Positions 42,921-54,747 of a DNA stretch of 64,000 nucleotides are shown one piece after another. Position numbers and translations under genes: made by a program. Origin of the DNA: Cryptomeria japonica (Eukaryota; Streptophyta; Pinopsida; Cupressales; Cupressaceae); contig NC_081411.1 of assembly GCF_030272615.1 (NCBI RefSeq), positions 207,914,244-207,978,243 on the forward strand, in the 5' to 3' direction. A model generated the notes under the pieces. That model saw nothing but the letters and a program-made list of their open reading frames with translations, had not been told where the DNA came from and did not search any database. Within the stretch, counting starts at the first letter, position 1, and each line of letters begins with the position of its first letter.

Positions 42921-43859
42921 TGGAGTAGTCATACCCGGGGATAAGCCCAAATACACAACAAAAATACAATACAACAAGAAATTATTTGTACAACTATAAG
43001 ATATGGTGTTTTTTATTGAACTTTTAGGAAAGGTAAATAATTGAGGATTTATAACAATACGAAAGTTCAATCTTTCCAATCTCTGAAGTTTTCAAATCCT
43101 TCCAAACTCAATCTCAATTTCACTTGATTACAACTCTTCTTTCCCTCCAAATCGGAAACTGTCAACCTCATCTTCCTTGATGACAACCATGACTCCTTCC
43201 TTTTGTTTATTGTAACTATCTCAACTATTGGCAGATCAAATTTATATACAAAAATGGGGAGTTCAACAATCATTGAAACGGTTCAATCAGATGCCTACAC
43301 ATGGAAATAGAAAACGCCTTCCTTTTTACCTTCTTTCATGACCATTGATAAGAATATGCATGAGTATTGATAGTGGAACATGCCATGATAACCTTATCGG
43401 GATCGAAACGAGTTCTAAAACTCCTTGAAGTTCTCGCTTTTAATGAATCACTTGTTCAATGAGACACTGTTGAGTTTCAAACCAAATTAGAGAACTTCAA
43501 ATCAAGTTATGAAACCTCTTGGAAAAGTTTCGAGAAACCTTTGAGAACATACTCAATCGCTTGTCGAAAATATTATTGGGTTCTGAACCTTTTTGGGCAA
43601 CCTATCAGAAAAATGGACTAGTTCATGAATTTGCTCAATTTGCTGCCATTGAAATCACTTTGTCAGAAAGTTTGTCGGATTTCAAGCCAAGTTTGAGAAC
43701 CTGGTTTTGAAATGGAGTTAAATGGCGGAAAAAATTTGTGAAAAGTAGAAGACATAGAGAACCAAGTTAGAATTTCTACATACTTATTAAATTTGAAAGA
43801 AAGAAAACAAAATTTGAGGATTTGTGGATTGCACAAATACCTAGGATGCTCCTAGATTA
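42921..43859 (-). repeat. Gypsy-2 3' LTR
   Basis: Plus strand TGGAGTAGTCATACCC to GGATGCTCCTAGATTA. Its first 600 bases match 48497-49155 and its remainder (43570-43859) matches 62571-62885, which proves that the second LTR is split. Confidence 0.82.
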
Positions 43860-44300
43860 GATACCCAAGTTAGAAGAAATGTTCCATGAGTATGAACTCG
43901 TAAGAATTTGGGCCAATCTGGAATAAAAATTCCATGCTTAGCTAGCTCATTGGTTGTGAACCAGGACACCTCCTCAGTCGGTTTGTCCTTCCATCAAACC
44001 AAGTACTCCATGTACTCTTTTCCATGGGTCTTCTTTGCAACTCTATAACCAAGATTTCTTCTCGAGTAGCTGATTAACCCACACTATATCATGAGATTAA
44101 TTTGTTGGTAGATGTATGTGTGTGTACTGGTCGCTCCCTCATATTTATACAAGTCACTAACATTAAATATAGGAGAGATATCAATATTCTCCAAAAGGTC
44201 AACTTCATAGGCATTGGTTGAAAACTTCCTCAAGATCCTATATAGACCTATCTTCTTGCATTTGAACTTCTGATAGGTTCCCTATGGAAATGTCCCTTTT
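43860..44300. other. Gypsy-2 3' internal region
   Basis: Between the LTR and the integrase C-terminus. On the minus strand the last integrase part (KIGLYRILRKFSTNAYEVDL) is readable at about 44240-44180 with stops; the rest is non-coding. Confidence 0.55.
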
Positions 44301-44895
44301 CTCAGATGAAACCACACCAATTCACCAATTTGAAATTCTTATTCTCTTGTATGTGTATCAGCATAACTCTTATACTTGGAAGTAATTTTGTCCAATTTCT
44401 CTTTCACTTGTGGAAATCTCTAATATGCTTGTTGAAATCTTTAGCTACAACACTTTTTCTTACCAAATCTTTACTATCTCTAAGTTCATCCACACCTCTT
44501 GGATTGTACCCATACACAATATTGAGTGGATTCTTAACCACACTCCTATTGATGGAATTGTTGTAGGCAAGCTCTGCCAGTGACAATATTCAATTCCATT
44601 GATTTGGCTTGTTACCAATCAAACACCGAAGTAAATTACCCAAACTTCTGTTGACAACTTCGGTCTGACCATTCGTTTGTGGATGGTACGTTGAATTCAA
44701 ACCCAACTGTGTGCCTAACTTCTTTGATAATGTACGGTAAAAATGGCCAAGAAACTTTGTATCTTCGCTGAAGACAATGCTTATAGACAAGTCATGTAAT
44801 TGAACTATTCCTTTGAAAAATAAGTTAGGAATATGAGAAGCATTACTAGTCTTTTGACATGGAATGAAATGAGTCATTTTAGAAAATCTTATCAA
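44301..44895 (-). pseudogene. pol: Gypsy-2 integrase
   Basis: Right to left: RFSKMTHFIPCQKTSNAS, IVFSEDTKFLGHFYRTL (second catalytic Asp region, SDRD changed to SEDT), NSTYHPQTNGQTEVVNR with the catalytic glutamate, then LAELAYNNSINRSVVKNP and IVYGYNPRGVDELRD. Stops occur at 44590 and 44404. This is the chromovirus integrase core and the start of its C-terminal region. Confidence 0.85.
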
Positions 44896-46064
44896 CTACA
44901 ATAATAATCAAATAATTACCTCTGTAAGTTTGAGGTAGTCCTAAAATAAATTCCATGGTGATATGTTCGCATGACCTTTCTAGTATTGGTAACGGCTTAT
45001 ACAATCTTGTATTCCGCTTCACTCCTTTCACATGCTAGCAAATTCTACATCCTTGTATTATTTTCTTCACATCAACACTTATCTCTGGCCCTGGTAATAA
45101 CTCTCATTTAGTAGGTCAATTGTCTTATCAATGCTAAAGTATCCACCCAATCTGCCATTATTCTTTTCTCTGATCAACTTTTTCTTCAGGAAGCGTTGAG
45201 GTATGCACAACCTGTTCCCTTTGAACAATAAATTCTCTTGAATGAAGCACTCCATCCATGGAGTTCAATCCATTCCCGTTTGGTTTTTGCACGCTATTAA
45301 TGCTTCCTTAAAATAAGGATCTTGTTCATACAATTTACTGAAAGAATCAAACCCAACAATATTTAGTTTCAACTCATGCAACAACAAACTCTTTCTACTC
45401 AACTTATCAACAACTCTATTAGATTGACCTCTTCTATTTTTCGAAGCAAAAGAATAACTTCATAATTTTTTTTTCTATTCCATATGCTTCTCATTCAGGT
45501 TACCTGGACTATTAATGAATTTTAGAGCATGGTGATCTATATACAACATAAATTCGTTTGCCAATAAATAATTTCTCTACTTTTTGAGCTCTTGCACAAT
45601 TGCATAAAATTCTTGATCATAAATTGAATACTTCCTCTTGGCTTTGTTAAACTACTCGCTGAAATACTCAATCGGGCTTCCCTCTTGGTTGAGAAATCCT
45701 CCTATAGGTGATCTACTTGCATCACAATCAACTTGAAATATGTTTCCAAAATCTGGCAGTGCTAATAGTGGCTACTTTGTTGCTTTCTTCTTTAACAATT
45801 GACAACTTTTCTTTGCTGCAGCTGTGCACTTGAATTCCTTCCTCACTCCTTTCATTATATTAGTTATGAGAGCACATATCCCATTGAAATTCCTTATGAA
45901 CTTCCTATAGAAGCTTGCTAACTCGTGAAAACTACTGGCTTCTAATATACTCCTTGGAGATGGTGAATCAAAAATGTCTGTCTGTTTTTAAGGGTCAATT
46001 TTCAACCTTTCTTTTGTAACTATAAATCCCAAATAAACTAAATCCTTTTTCATAAAACTACATT
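44896..46064 (-). pseudogene. pol: Gypsy-2 RNase H and integrase N-terminus, heavily decayed
   Basis: By position this must hold the end of RT, RNase H and the integrase zinc region. Only short pieces are readable among many stops and frame changes. I cannot place individual domains with confidence. Confidence 0.4.
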
Positions 46065-46753
46065 TTAAAAATTCACCATTGTCTTTTCCTCTTTCAACCA
46101 TTGTAATATAGCCCTAACATAATCCAAATGTTCTTTCTTTGTTCTATTGAAAATTAAGATATCATCAAGATATACAATGACAAACTTACCAATGTAGGGC
46201 TTGAACACTTGATTCATCAACCTCATGAATGCACTCGGTGCATTCGTAAGTCCAAATGGCATACCCAACCGCTCATACAATCCATCCATTATCTTGAACG
46301 TTGTTTTCGATTTATCCCCTTCCCAAATTTTGATTTGATGATACTCAAGTACCTTGATCTATTCAAGCAATCCATTAAATCATCCATTTGGTTCAATGGA
46401 AACCTATATTTGATGGTGGTTTTGTTGATTGCTCTAGAATTAGTACACATTCTCCATCTGCCTCCTTTGTCTGGCACCAACATTGTAGACACAATGCAAG
46501 GGATGAGACTTCAACTAATCAATCCTTTGTCCAAGAACTCTTGGACTTGTCTATTTATCTCTTCATTTTTGTTAGGTGTCAACCTATACAATGCCTTATT
46601 TGGCAGGGTTGAGCTTAGAATCAAATCCATGCAATGAATAATTTCTCGTATTGGCAACAATCGATCTGGCAATTCCTTCATTCTTATCTCAATGCACTCA
46701 TGTACAAATTCTTGGATTTCTATGGGCAATTTTTCCTCCTTGTCCGTAGTCAC
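46065..46753 (-). pseudogene. pol: Gypsy-2 reverse transcriptase
   Basis: Right to left: LPDRLLPIREIIHCMDLI and EEINRQVQEFLDKGLIS, then KGGRWRMCTNSRAINKTT with YRFPLNQMDDLMDCL, then [19 protein letters not shown] and the catalytic IVYLDDILIF (YLDD intact). The segment between KSKFG and DGLYERL has lost the SGYHQI block and changed frame. Three open pieces are joined by frame breaks at about 46500 and 46290. Confidence 0.87.
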
Positions 46754-46841
46754 GTTTTATGCTTGCTGGGAAACAAAAGAAAAGTAAACTACCTTTTTCA
46801 TCCAGTCCTTCAAGAAATTCTTCCTTGAAATCTAAACACAC

Positions 46842-47230
46842 TCACAAACTACCTTCCACATCTTCTTTTTCATTTATGGGGTTCAAAGAAAACTCTTGTC
46901 TATCATGCTTGATGGTATATGCGTTCTTTCCATCACAGACAACTTGCCTGCCATATTGCCATGGCCTACCCAATAAGGTGTGACATGCATCCATCAACAT
47001 TACATCACATAATATTTCATCCTTAGAACTACCAATTTGGACATTGGCTAAATATTGTTCCCTCACCACTAATTGATGCTCCTTCTACAACCATGAGACT
47101 CTGTACGGGCTAGAGTGTTTTGTCATTTTGAACTTCAATTTATCTACAATCTCTTCAAATATAACGTTATCTGGGTTGCTACTATCCATAATCACTTTGC
47201 AACATTCACCACCTAGACTTCCATCATATT
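46842..47230 (-). pseudogene. pol: Gypsy-2 protease
   Basis: The readable frame gives CCKVIMDSSNPDNVIFEE, HSSPYRVSWL, a stop, then LVVREQYLANVQIGSSKD and LCDVMLMDACHTLLGRPWQ. The order is that of the CRM-type protease, but the active triad (usually Asp-Ser/Gly-Gly) reads D-S-S, so it is probably inactive. Confidence 0.78.
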
Positions 47231-48482
47231 TTGAACAAATATCTCCTTTTGACTGGTTTAGATTTTTCTTTCTCCAAATTTAAAAAAATCCGTCTTAACA
47301 TGAATGTCTCTCCAGCATTTGGATCCTCTCCAAGCTTTTGAAGTTTCTACAACTTCATTGTCAGCTTGAGCCACAGACACTCTGGCCTCCTTTCACTTAC
47401 CACCACTTTGCTAGGTTTGCAAGTGTTCAAAAAAGATCCATGACCCTCTTCTCTGCATTGGTAACATGTACTAGTGAATCCTCTACCTCTAACTCTTCCA
47501 AATTTTCGTTGTACTTTGAAGGATTTGCCTCTTCCTCAAAAATTTCCTCTACCTCCGATTTTTTGACTGTAGGAATTTGTTTGAGAGGTACAAACTTCAT
47601 CCTGTTTGGTAGAATAACATATTCCACCACTATTTTGTCCTCTACCACATGCATTTCTTCATTTTCCTTTGTTATTACTTTTCTGCTTGGTATTCAACTT
47701 CTCTTCAGCCTTTAAAGCACATTAATAGGCCTCTTCTACATAATGGAATATGAGCAAACTTATTTCATCCTAAATTGACACAAACAAACTATTCAAATAC
47801 TTGGAAACTTTCTCTAAATTAACTTAAGTGTGGCCTGCTTGTATGCTAATTTGATAAAATTCCTCTTTGTATTCTTTGACACTTGTCTCTCTCTACTTAA
47901 ATTCTGCAATTTTTAGAATAACTTTCTATGGTAGTTTGTTGGCAAAGAATTTGCCTTCAATTTTGTTACCATTCTATCCCATGATTTTATCTTCCCTTTA
48001 GCCCTTCTTTGTTTGTCTATCTGCAAATGATCCCACCACTAAGATGCATGAACTTTCAATTTTGTACATTCATACTTCACCTTTGTATCTTTTTCTGTAC
48101 CTTGAAAATCAAAATATTTTTGCATCTCAAAGATCCAATCTAGCAATTCATATGGATTGAATTTACCATTATATCTTAGAGGCTCAAACTAGGGTCTGGT
48201 GTTTACTCTAGTTATCACCTAAATAAACCTGTCTTCTCCTTGATCGAGCCCAAGTTGGTCTTCTTATTCTGCTTCACCACCTTGTTCGTATTCTTTGTCG
48301 TCACTTACATGTTCAACGTGAAAACCTCTATCCTATGTTGTTCCATTGGCTTCAATCTTGGTTGTTATTCCTCTTAGCATTTTCATAATGACAAGGTTTG
48401 CACCTCTTGGTTCTCCTCTTCCTGTACCACATCCTCTATGTGTCATTGCACTTCATAGTTTTGTCACATTAAATATAAAATT
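47231..48482 (-). pseudogene. gag: Gypsy-2 Gag, decayed
   Basis: A knuckle-like CYQCREEGHGSFLNTC is readable at about 47465-47425, with two extra residues before the last cysteine. The open piece 47654-47427 (VKKSEVEEIFEEEANPSK) is in another frame. The region 47.7-48.4 kb should hold the capsid domain; I see only scattered pieces with stops. Confidence 0.5.
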
Positions 48483-48492
48483 GCTCTGATAC
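48483..48492 (-). other. Gypsy-2 primer binding site
   Basis: Plus strand GCTCTGATAC, complement of GTATCAGAGC, four bases before the LTR edge TGGAGTAGTC. Confidence 0.75.
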
Positions 48493-48496
48493 TACT

Positions 48497-49155
48497 TGGA
48501 GTAGTCGTGCTTAGGGATAAGATGAAACATTAAGCACAAATACTAAACAACAAGAAATTCAATTTGCACAACTGCAAAATATGATGTCCTTTATAAAGAT
48601 TTTAGAATTTTTTTTTGAGGATTTACAACAATACTAAAGTTAAATCTTTGTATTTTTTTGAATTTTCAAATCCTTCCAAACTCATTCTCAATTCTACTCG
48701 ATCACATTTCTTCTTTATGTCCATAATGATAACTATCAACCTCTGCTTCCTTGATGGTGACCCCAACACCTTCCTTTTGTCTATCATAATTGGCCCAACT
48801 ATTGGAAGATCAAATTTATATACAAAAATGTGGGAGTTCAACGATCATTTAGACAATCCAATCAGATGCCTACACATGGTGAAACAAAACACCTTGCTTT
48901 TTACCTTCTTTGATGACCATCAATGAGAATATGCCTGAGCATTGACAGTTGAATAGATTATGATAACCTTATCGAGCCAGACATGAGTTCAAAAGCTCCT
49001 TTACGTTCCCGCTTTTGATAAAACACTTGTTCATGAGACATTGTCGGGTTTTGAATCAAATTAGAGAACTTCTCTAGGTTTGAAATCAAGTTAGGAAACC
49101 TCCTTCAAGTTTTGAGGAACCTTTGAGAACATAGTCAATCGCTTGTCGAGAATAT
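48497..49155 (-). repeat. Gypsy-2 5' LTR, first segment
   Basis: Matches the first ~650 bases of the 3' LTR (from TGGAGTAGTCGTGC to CGCTTGTCGAGAATAT). It is interrupted at 49155 by Copia-A and continues at 62571. Confidence 0.82.
49151..49155 (+). repeat. Copia-A target site duplication, left copy (AATAT)
   Basis: AATAT before TGTTAGACAC; repeated exactly at 62571-62575. Confidence 0.88.
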
Positions 49156-51706
49156 TGTTAGACACAATTAACCACTGAGAGGGTGGGGGTGAATCAATGT
49201 TTCTCAAACTTTTCCCTTCTAACTATTCTATGTGAGCATACTGGTTAGAGGATCTAACACAATGTAGACTTACCGGTTAGGGGATCTAACACAATGTACA
49301 CCAACTCAAATGTAAACGCACTCGAAGGGACAACACATAACACTAGTATGTACGAGGAAAACCCAAGATGGGAAAAACCTTGGTGAGCAATGCTGCTGGA
49401 GTCTATTTCTCCAATCTAGCCTCACAATGAATCTTTTTTACAATGTTTAGGGCTACAACCCAAGGAGATACAACCCCTGATTTAGGGCACCAACCCAAGG
49501 AGCACCAACCCCTAACTGATTTATGGGCTACAACCCAAAGGAGCTACAACCCCTGCACCGAGCTACAACTCAGTGAACACAATAAACATTCAAATACAAA
49601 AGTAATATCCTGGTTACAAAAGAGTTTTGCAACCTCTGCACACAACTTCCTTTTGCCGGTGAGACACCTTCTCTGCTATACTAGTTCACACTTCTGCTGC
49701 TCTCATCTGGTGCTGCATTGCCAGTAAACTCTACTTGTTCACCTCTCCTCTATTCTTCTCTACTAGATCTCCTCCTCATTGCTGTGCTCTTCATCGGTAC
49801 TATACTCTGCTGGTTCTATGTCTGCCTTCTCTGTAACTTCCTTCACTTTTGCTCTGCCGATATGGACACTGCTGGTTCTGCACTACTACCGGTTGAACAC
49901 TTCAACTTGGTTCTCCCTCTCACTCAGTCTCTTGTCAGATACTCGTTGAGTACTTGATTGATTTTCTCTCACATGCAAAAGTAACATTTAATCACTTCAC
50001 AACAACACTATCTTCTTCTATTCAACAACACTATCAATATCTTTGGCTAGCATATTTATAGCCTGGTTTTTCTGCCAAAAGCCAATTCAAATATCAGGCG
50101 GTTAGGGTTTCCTCATCAACCTCGAGGCAAACAAAATCCAATCAGATCTTGTCTGATCTGATCTCCTAGACAAGAAATTGTACATCTCCGCCATTAACAC
50201 GCCTTCCAATACACGTCTTCTAATCTTAGAAACCACGACCTCGTCTCTCAACTTGCCTCTGTCAAAACGCCATTAATGTTTCTGCTGTTTCCTTCTCGAG
50301 GTCTTCTCACAATTTGATCTTCTTGCTTAGATCCAAGCACCAACAACTCCCTGATTTGTCTCTCTCGCTCATTCTATCTCGAGCCGCACTCTTATGATTT
50401 GATCCACAAATCATGGGATCTATATTAAGTGCACACTTGTAGAAACACCTATCTCTACACGACTCTCCACCGACCTCTGCATGCTTACCACCTCATCTCT
50501 TCGTGGCATCCATGTCGACATCCACCTCTTCTTTAGCACTTATGTCTGTATGGATTGGATCACCAACGAATTCCATTACCGGGTTATCTACCGGTATACT
50601 AACCCTGCCGGTTAAACCCTCAAACCGGTATGTCATCAACCTTGAATTCTTCTTCTCTTCTGGTGAACTACTCAATCGGTCAGCACTCTTGCTAACCTTC
50701 CTTAAGCACAATTTCATCAGATGGGGAGTCTTCTTCATCTGCACCTTGTCCATATTACCGGTGGACTTACATACCGGTAAACACTCTTGATGGTCCACCA
50801 TGTCATCAATCTTCCACAAACTCCATCTTCAATTTGACCATTTTCCTCTATCTGGATTTGCTCAGCCTTGCCTTCTCCCTGATCAGCTCAGATGATATCT
50901 CAACCAGTTTGTCAAGAAGCCAAACCCCAACAAAATTCAACTGCATCGACATCCCAACATGCCTTCTCTGTTGGTCAGTGTATAACCCTGATTTCATGCA
51001 CTTAAGGCATTCCTTTGTTTCATCGGTAGATCCTGTGTGAGCCTTCAAACACTTGCCTTTACCTCTTCTTCCTTATCTCACAGAACTATAATATACATTA
51101 TGCATAATAGGAGATAAGCTCCACTTACCTGTGGAGTAACACCTTGTCTTCTGCATCCTGCAATGCACTCATGTGACTTCCCTGTTTGTGCAACACATCT
51201 TCAAACAGGCACATGTGATCCGGTGTGGGCACATTCACTGTCAGTCATTGCTTCTCATGATGACTGCATCTTCATCCGGTGGAAGTCCTGTTGTTCTGCA
51301 ACCTCACAACATATTTGTGACCTGTTCATTCTTATCCTCCAGCGTTGATGTGATTTAGGTAACATTCTGAGTCTTCATCACAAACAACATCCAAGCACCT
51401 TGCTCATCCTGCTTGTATACTGGTCATGACCTTTGCAGTCTGACAACCACTCACTTGGTTGATCTGACTTCTCCATTTCAACATATCACTTACCAGTTGA
51501 CATCCTTTCCTTCTCGGTGTTCTACAACACAAGGTGATATGAAGGATATCTCATCTTGTACTCCTGCATGACAATGTTGCACATACATCTGTCATACAAG
51601 TAGTCATCCCATACCGGTTGACATCAATGATATCAATACCAACAATCTATCATACCGATTGCATTCTTCTATACCAGTTGACATCAATGACAACACAATG
51701 CCAACA
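49156..51706 (-). repeat. Copia-A 3' LTR
   Basis: Plus strand TGTTAGACACAATTAACC to CACAATGCCAACA, 2551 bp, unusually long. It carries the C-rich tract complement (GAGAGGGTGGGGGTGAATC) near its left edge, the GGTTGGTG minisatellite complement at 49440-49575, a TATAAATA on the minus strand at 50053-50060 and many ACCGG motifs. The minus-strand open frame 50819-50493 has no recognisable domain. Confidence 0.85.
49440..49575 (-). repeat. Minisatellite in Copia-A LTR
   Basis: About three units of (A/C)CAACCCAAGGAG..ACAACCCCT on the plus strand, the complement of the GGTTGGTGCTCCTTGG repeat in Copia-1 and the solo LTR. Confidence 0.7.
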
Positions 51707-51960
51707 ATCTCCCCCTTTGGCATTGATGTCAACTCATGTAGTATCCGACATACTGCATAATCTGAATCTCTCTCCCTCTTTGTATGATCTAATGGATTCT
51801 CACACATGTAGTATGCAATATACTACAAAATCTTTCTCCCCCTTTGACAACAATGACAAAGGGCATTGTCAGGATATCATTCTTCCTTGTATTTTCCGGT
51901 CACTGACAGAATTCTTTCTTCCCCTTTATCATCATTGGATGCATCTCCTCCTTTGATACA
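51707..51960 (-). promoter_or_regulatory. Copia-A multiple polypurine tracts
   Basis: Plus-strand complements: ATCTCCCCCTTTGG (51707-51720), TCTCTCTCCCTCTTTG (about 51766-51781), TTTCTCCCCCTTTGAC (about 51833-51848), TTTCTTCCCCTTTATC (about 51915-51930) and TCTCCTCCTTTGAT (about 51944-51957). The first is the plus-strand primer next to the LTR. Confidence 0.78.
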
Positions 51961-53007
51961 ACTTGTTACAACTTCTCAAGTCACAACACTTGAGATGGAG
52001 GACTCAACTATCAACTGACACCAATTGAGTATGCAAATTTGATACTATTTGTTAGAACACTCAATTGTAGAAGAATGTGTCAGTGATTACTACTCACCTG
52101 CCAGTCAACCTGCATCACCTCCCGTTTGATCCCAAATTTCTTTAGTATCAAATGTGGTTGTACTATGAATACAACCAACCAAATGAAAAGCAGATACCCA
52201 TAACCATGAAATTCTCCTGGGTATACCTACTGCAATTTCCATCTTCTGCAGTTTGGGCAGTCAATATCTTTACAAGTTCAAGCATGTCGGCTCAACATCA
52301 TAAACACTTGAACTCCCGCCGAGTCACACATCTCAGGTCCTCATCTCCGGTCAGGTCTAATACCTGGGCTCCAATCTTTACCATATACTGGTTGAGCTGT
52401 GCAACTGTGATCATTTGATAATATTTCAACTTCATTATTTCACCACAACCTATGACATGATTCTGAATTCACACAATGCCATACAATGACATCACCATGC
52501 CATAAATTAAACTAATTAGCCCAAAAATATGCATGCCTGCATGATTAACCACCAGACAAATCATATGTCATTCAAGTCATCATCAACACCACCTGAGACA
52601 TAAACTCTCATTCCATGTTTCGAGGGCTATTGCAATGATCTCCTACCACATTGTCTTACATAACTTGCAAGTACCTGTTAGCATACATGGCGGTAACAAC
52701 CTGGACATACCGGTTTCCTGTACCGTTCCACTAACACTACCGAAGCACCTTCCTGTGACTCCTGACCTTTTGTGTCATTTTGTATCCGATTCCAGTTGCT
52801 ATCTCGTCATACATTGACACATTAGTAGTGTTCCAACATTCCTTTGTAGGTGTGTACTCAGGGCAGCCTCTACACACACACTTATCTTCTCATTTTCTTC
52901 CTTCATACCGGTAGCAATTTGTTCTTCCATGTGTCCTTTTTCACTGAGTGGATGACTGATAAATTCAATGAGCTACTCCCCCTGAGGTCCTGCATCTCCT
53001 CTAAGCC
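51961..53007 (-). other. Copia-A non-coding 3' region
   Basis: About 1 kb between Gag and the polypurine tracts where an autonomous copia would have more than 3.5 kb of pol. No pol motif is readable in any frame. The sequence is not simply decayed pol: no protease, integrase or RT block was recognised. Confidence 0.6.
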
Positions 53008-53338
53008 TTAGGAGATATCACCGATGCATTGAATACACAGTTTTGTCCATGATCTTCTTCCTCCATACTTGCCTTGTCTTATTCTTCTTCCCATTTTCAG
53101 TCTTGGGAGCAGGTCTTTCCTTCTTCTGCTGTTGGGTCCTTTGATTTCCGGATTCTGCATCATACACAAAAGCACTGCTATAGAAGCACACAACATTCAT
53201 CCCAACTTCATGATTGGGGAATCTGTTAACTTATCGGTTTGACCATCTTCTCTTGGTCATGTTGTTGTGTCTAGCAGCTGAAACCGATGGACCTCTTGCT
53301 CCTGCAGGGACATTTCTCCTTTGGTTCCATGCAGGTCT
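53008..53338 (-). pseudogene. gag: Copia-A Gag basic C-terminal tail
   Basis: Minus strand, frame broken: basic sequence such as QQKKERPAPKTENGKKNK and RQVWRKKIMDKT corresponds to the KKKETKLVWVKKEKEKAE tail that precedes protease in Copia-1. After it a stop follows and no protease is found, which marks the end of coding in this gag-only element. Confidence 0.55.
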
Positions 53339-54376
53339 CTAGCTTCCATATGTTGTGTATCCACATTTCTGTAGAGCATAGTTGTTATACAGACCTCCAT
53401 GTGACTGCAAGTTCCTATTCTTGCATTCAAACTCTCTATGGCCAAATCCATTGCAGTAATAACGTACAACATTTGCATTTTTAGGGATGACAAATGGGTT
53501 CTTTCTAGCATAACGGGGAGAGGGGACATGCATGAATCTACTCCTGGATACGTTTTTCTCATATGCATGATGTCTATGAGGTCCTATATTATTCTTTCTA
53601 GATCTCTTTCTACATTCCTCTGCCTTATGGCCATAAGCATTGCATGCAAAGCAATAACCAGAGAAAGATCGCATATGACTTACAAATTTATTCTGCCATG
53701 CATGGGGATATCTTACCGGTTTAGCATCTTCACTTCGCCTTTCTTGAGAATGGATCCTGGGTTGTCCATTATTTGCAGTTCTACCATATTCTCTCTTCTT
53801 CTCCCACACTTGCTTTGTCCTGTGGGTGGCAACATTCCTTTGACCTCTGCCTGTAGGAGGTACTCTTTGTTGTCTTTCCATGTTCTTGCTTCCGGTGAAG
53901 CTGTCATCTCCCATCTTCCCTTTTCTTTTGGGATCTGCATCTTTCCTCCTTCTTGCAACACCGGTCTTCATTCTTGTCTGCAAGTCTTCACCGGTTGCAT
54001 TTAGATCAAGTTTCTTCCCGGGAGCATTTCTAACTGTGAAGGTTTGGCCTTTGTTTTCTTTATTTGAGGAGACAAACAGAATGTCATTGTGAGAGACATT
54101 CTTGCTGGTGGAGCATTCACCGACACCACTTCCTAAACCTTCAGTATCCTTGGCATGGTTTTGCTTCTTCAACATTTTGTCCAAGGCCTCACTGCTGCCA
54201 TCAAACCGGATTCTTACCTTGAGCTCATCTTGACATTTCTCAAGGCTATTTCGGAGAATCTTCATTTCTGCAACTAGCTGCTGATATTCTTTATCTTTAA
54301 CTTCTAGCACATATGCTAGATCATTACACCGACACTCCTTGGTGCCTTCTTCTTGATCTTCAACTTTGAGATGCAT
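53339..54376 (-). pseudogene. gag: Copia-A Gag, coiled-coil to zinc-knuckle part
   Basis: 345 open residues. The first ~90 are coiled-coil-like (YVLEVKDKEYQQLVAEMK; KILRNSLEKCQDELKVRI) and end in SSEALDKMLKKQNHAKDTEG, matching Copia-1 Gag. A basic linker follows, then the knuckle CFACNAYGHKAEEC at about residues 243-256, which is complete, and YYCNGFGHREFECKNR near 306-321, whose first cysteine is tyrosine. It would bind and package element RNA. The open start is internal: the same coiled coil continues upstream with a frame change. Its length without a shift is notable in this decayed neighbourhood. Confidence 0.85.
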
Positions 54377-54455
54377 TTCTGAGATTCTTCAAGGCATTTG
54401 ATCAACCGGTTATGCTCCACTATAGAAAAATTCTTGAATAGCTTGTACACCTTTC

Positions 54456-54745
54456 TTACTCTATTGAGTTCTTAAAGTGCATTTTCAAGCTCTCCTTCAA
54501 GATCAACTTCTGCTTCATCTTCTTCACCTTCACTATCAAATTGATCTTGATGGCTAGATTTATCTGCCTTGTCTCCTTCTTCCTCATCATCACTGCCAAA
54601 CACATCATATCTGTGGGATCCATTTGCCTTATCATTTTCAGATGTGTGCACCTCATCTTTTGATTTTTGAGCCATGAAGAGGTGCATTCCTTCATCATCG
54701 TTGTTGTAGGTGCTAGCGGATCTGCCTTCATCATCTGCAGATATT
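54456..54745 (-). pseudogene. gag: Copia-A Gag acidic segment, cut by Copia-C
   Basis: The frame giving GSDDEEEGDKADKSSHQD and EDEAEVDLEGELENAL matches the acidic DVDLEGELISAL segment of Copia-1 Gag. Upstream, SADDEGRSASTYNNDDEG and LFMAQKS are still Gag-like up to about 54745, where the Copia-C LTR begins. The longer open frame 54959-54456 runs across this junction in a different frame and is not a real gene. Confidence 0.7.
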
Positions 54746-54747
54746 GA

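Noticed and set aside
53438-54004. 188-residue plus-strand frame
   Set aside because: It is the antisense shadow of the Copia-A Gag frame, which has clear zinc knuckles.
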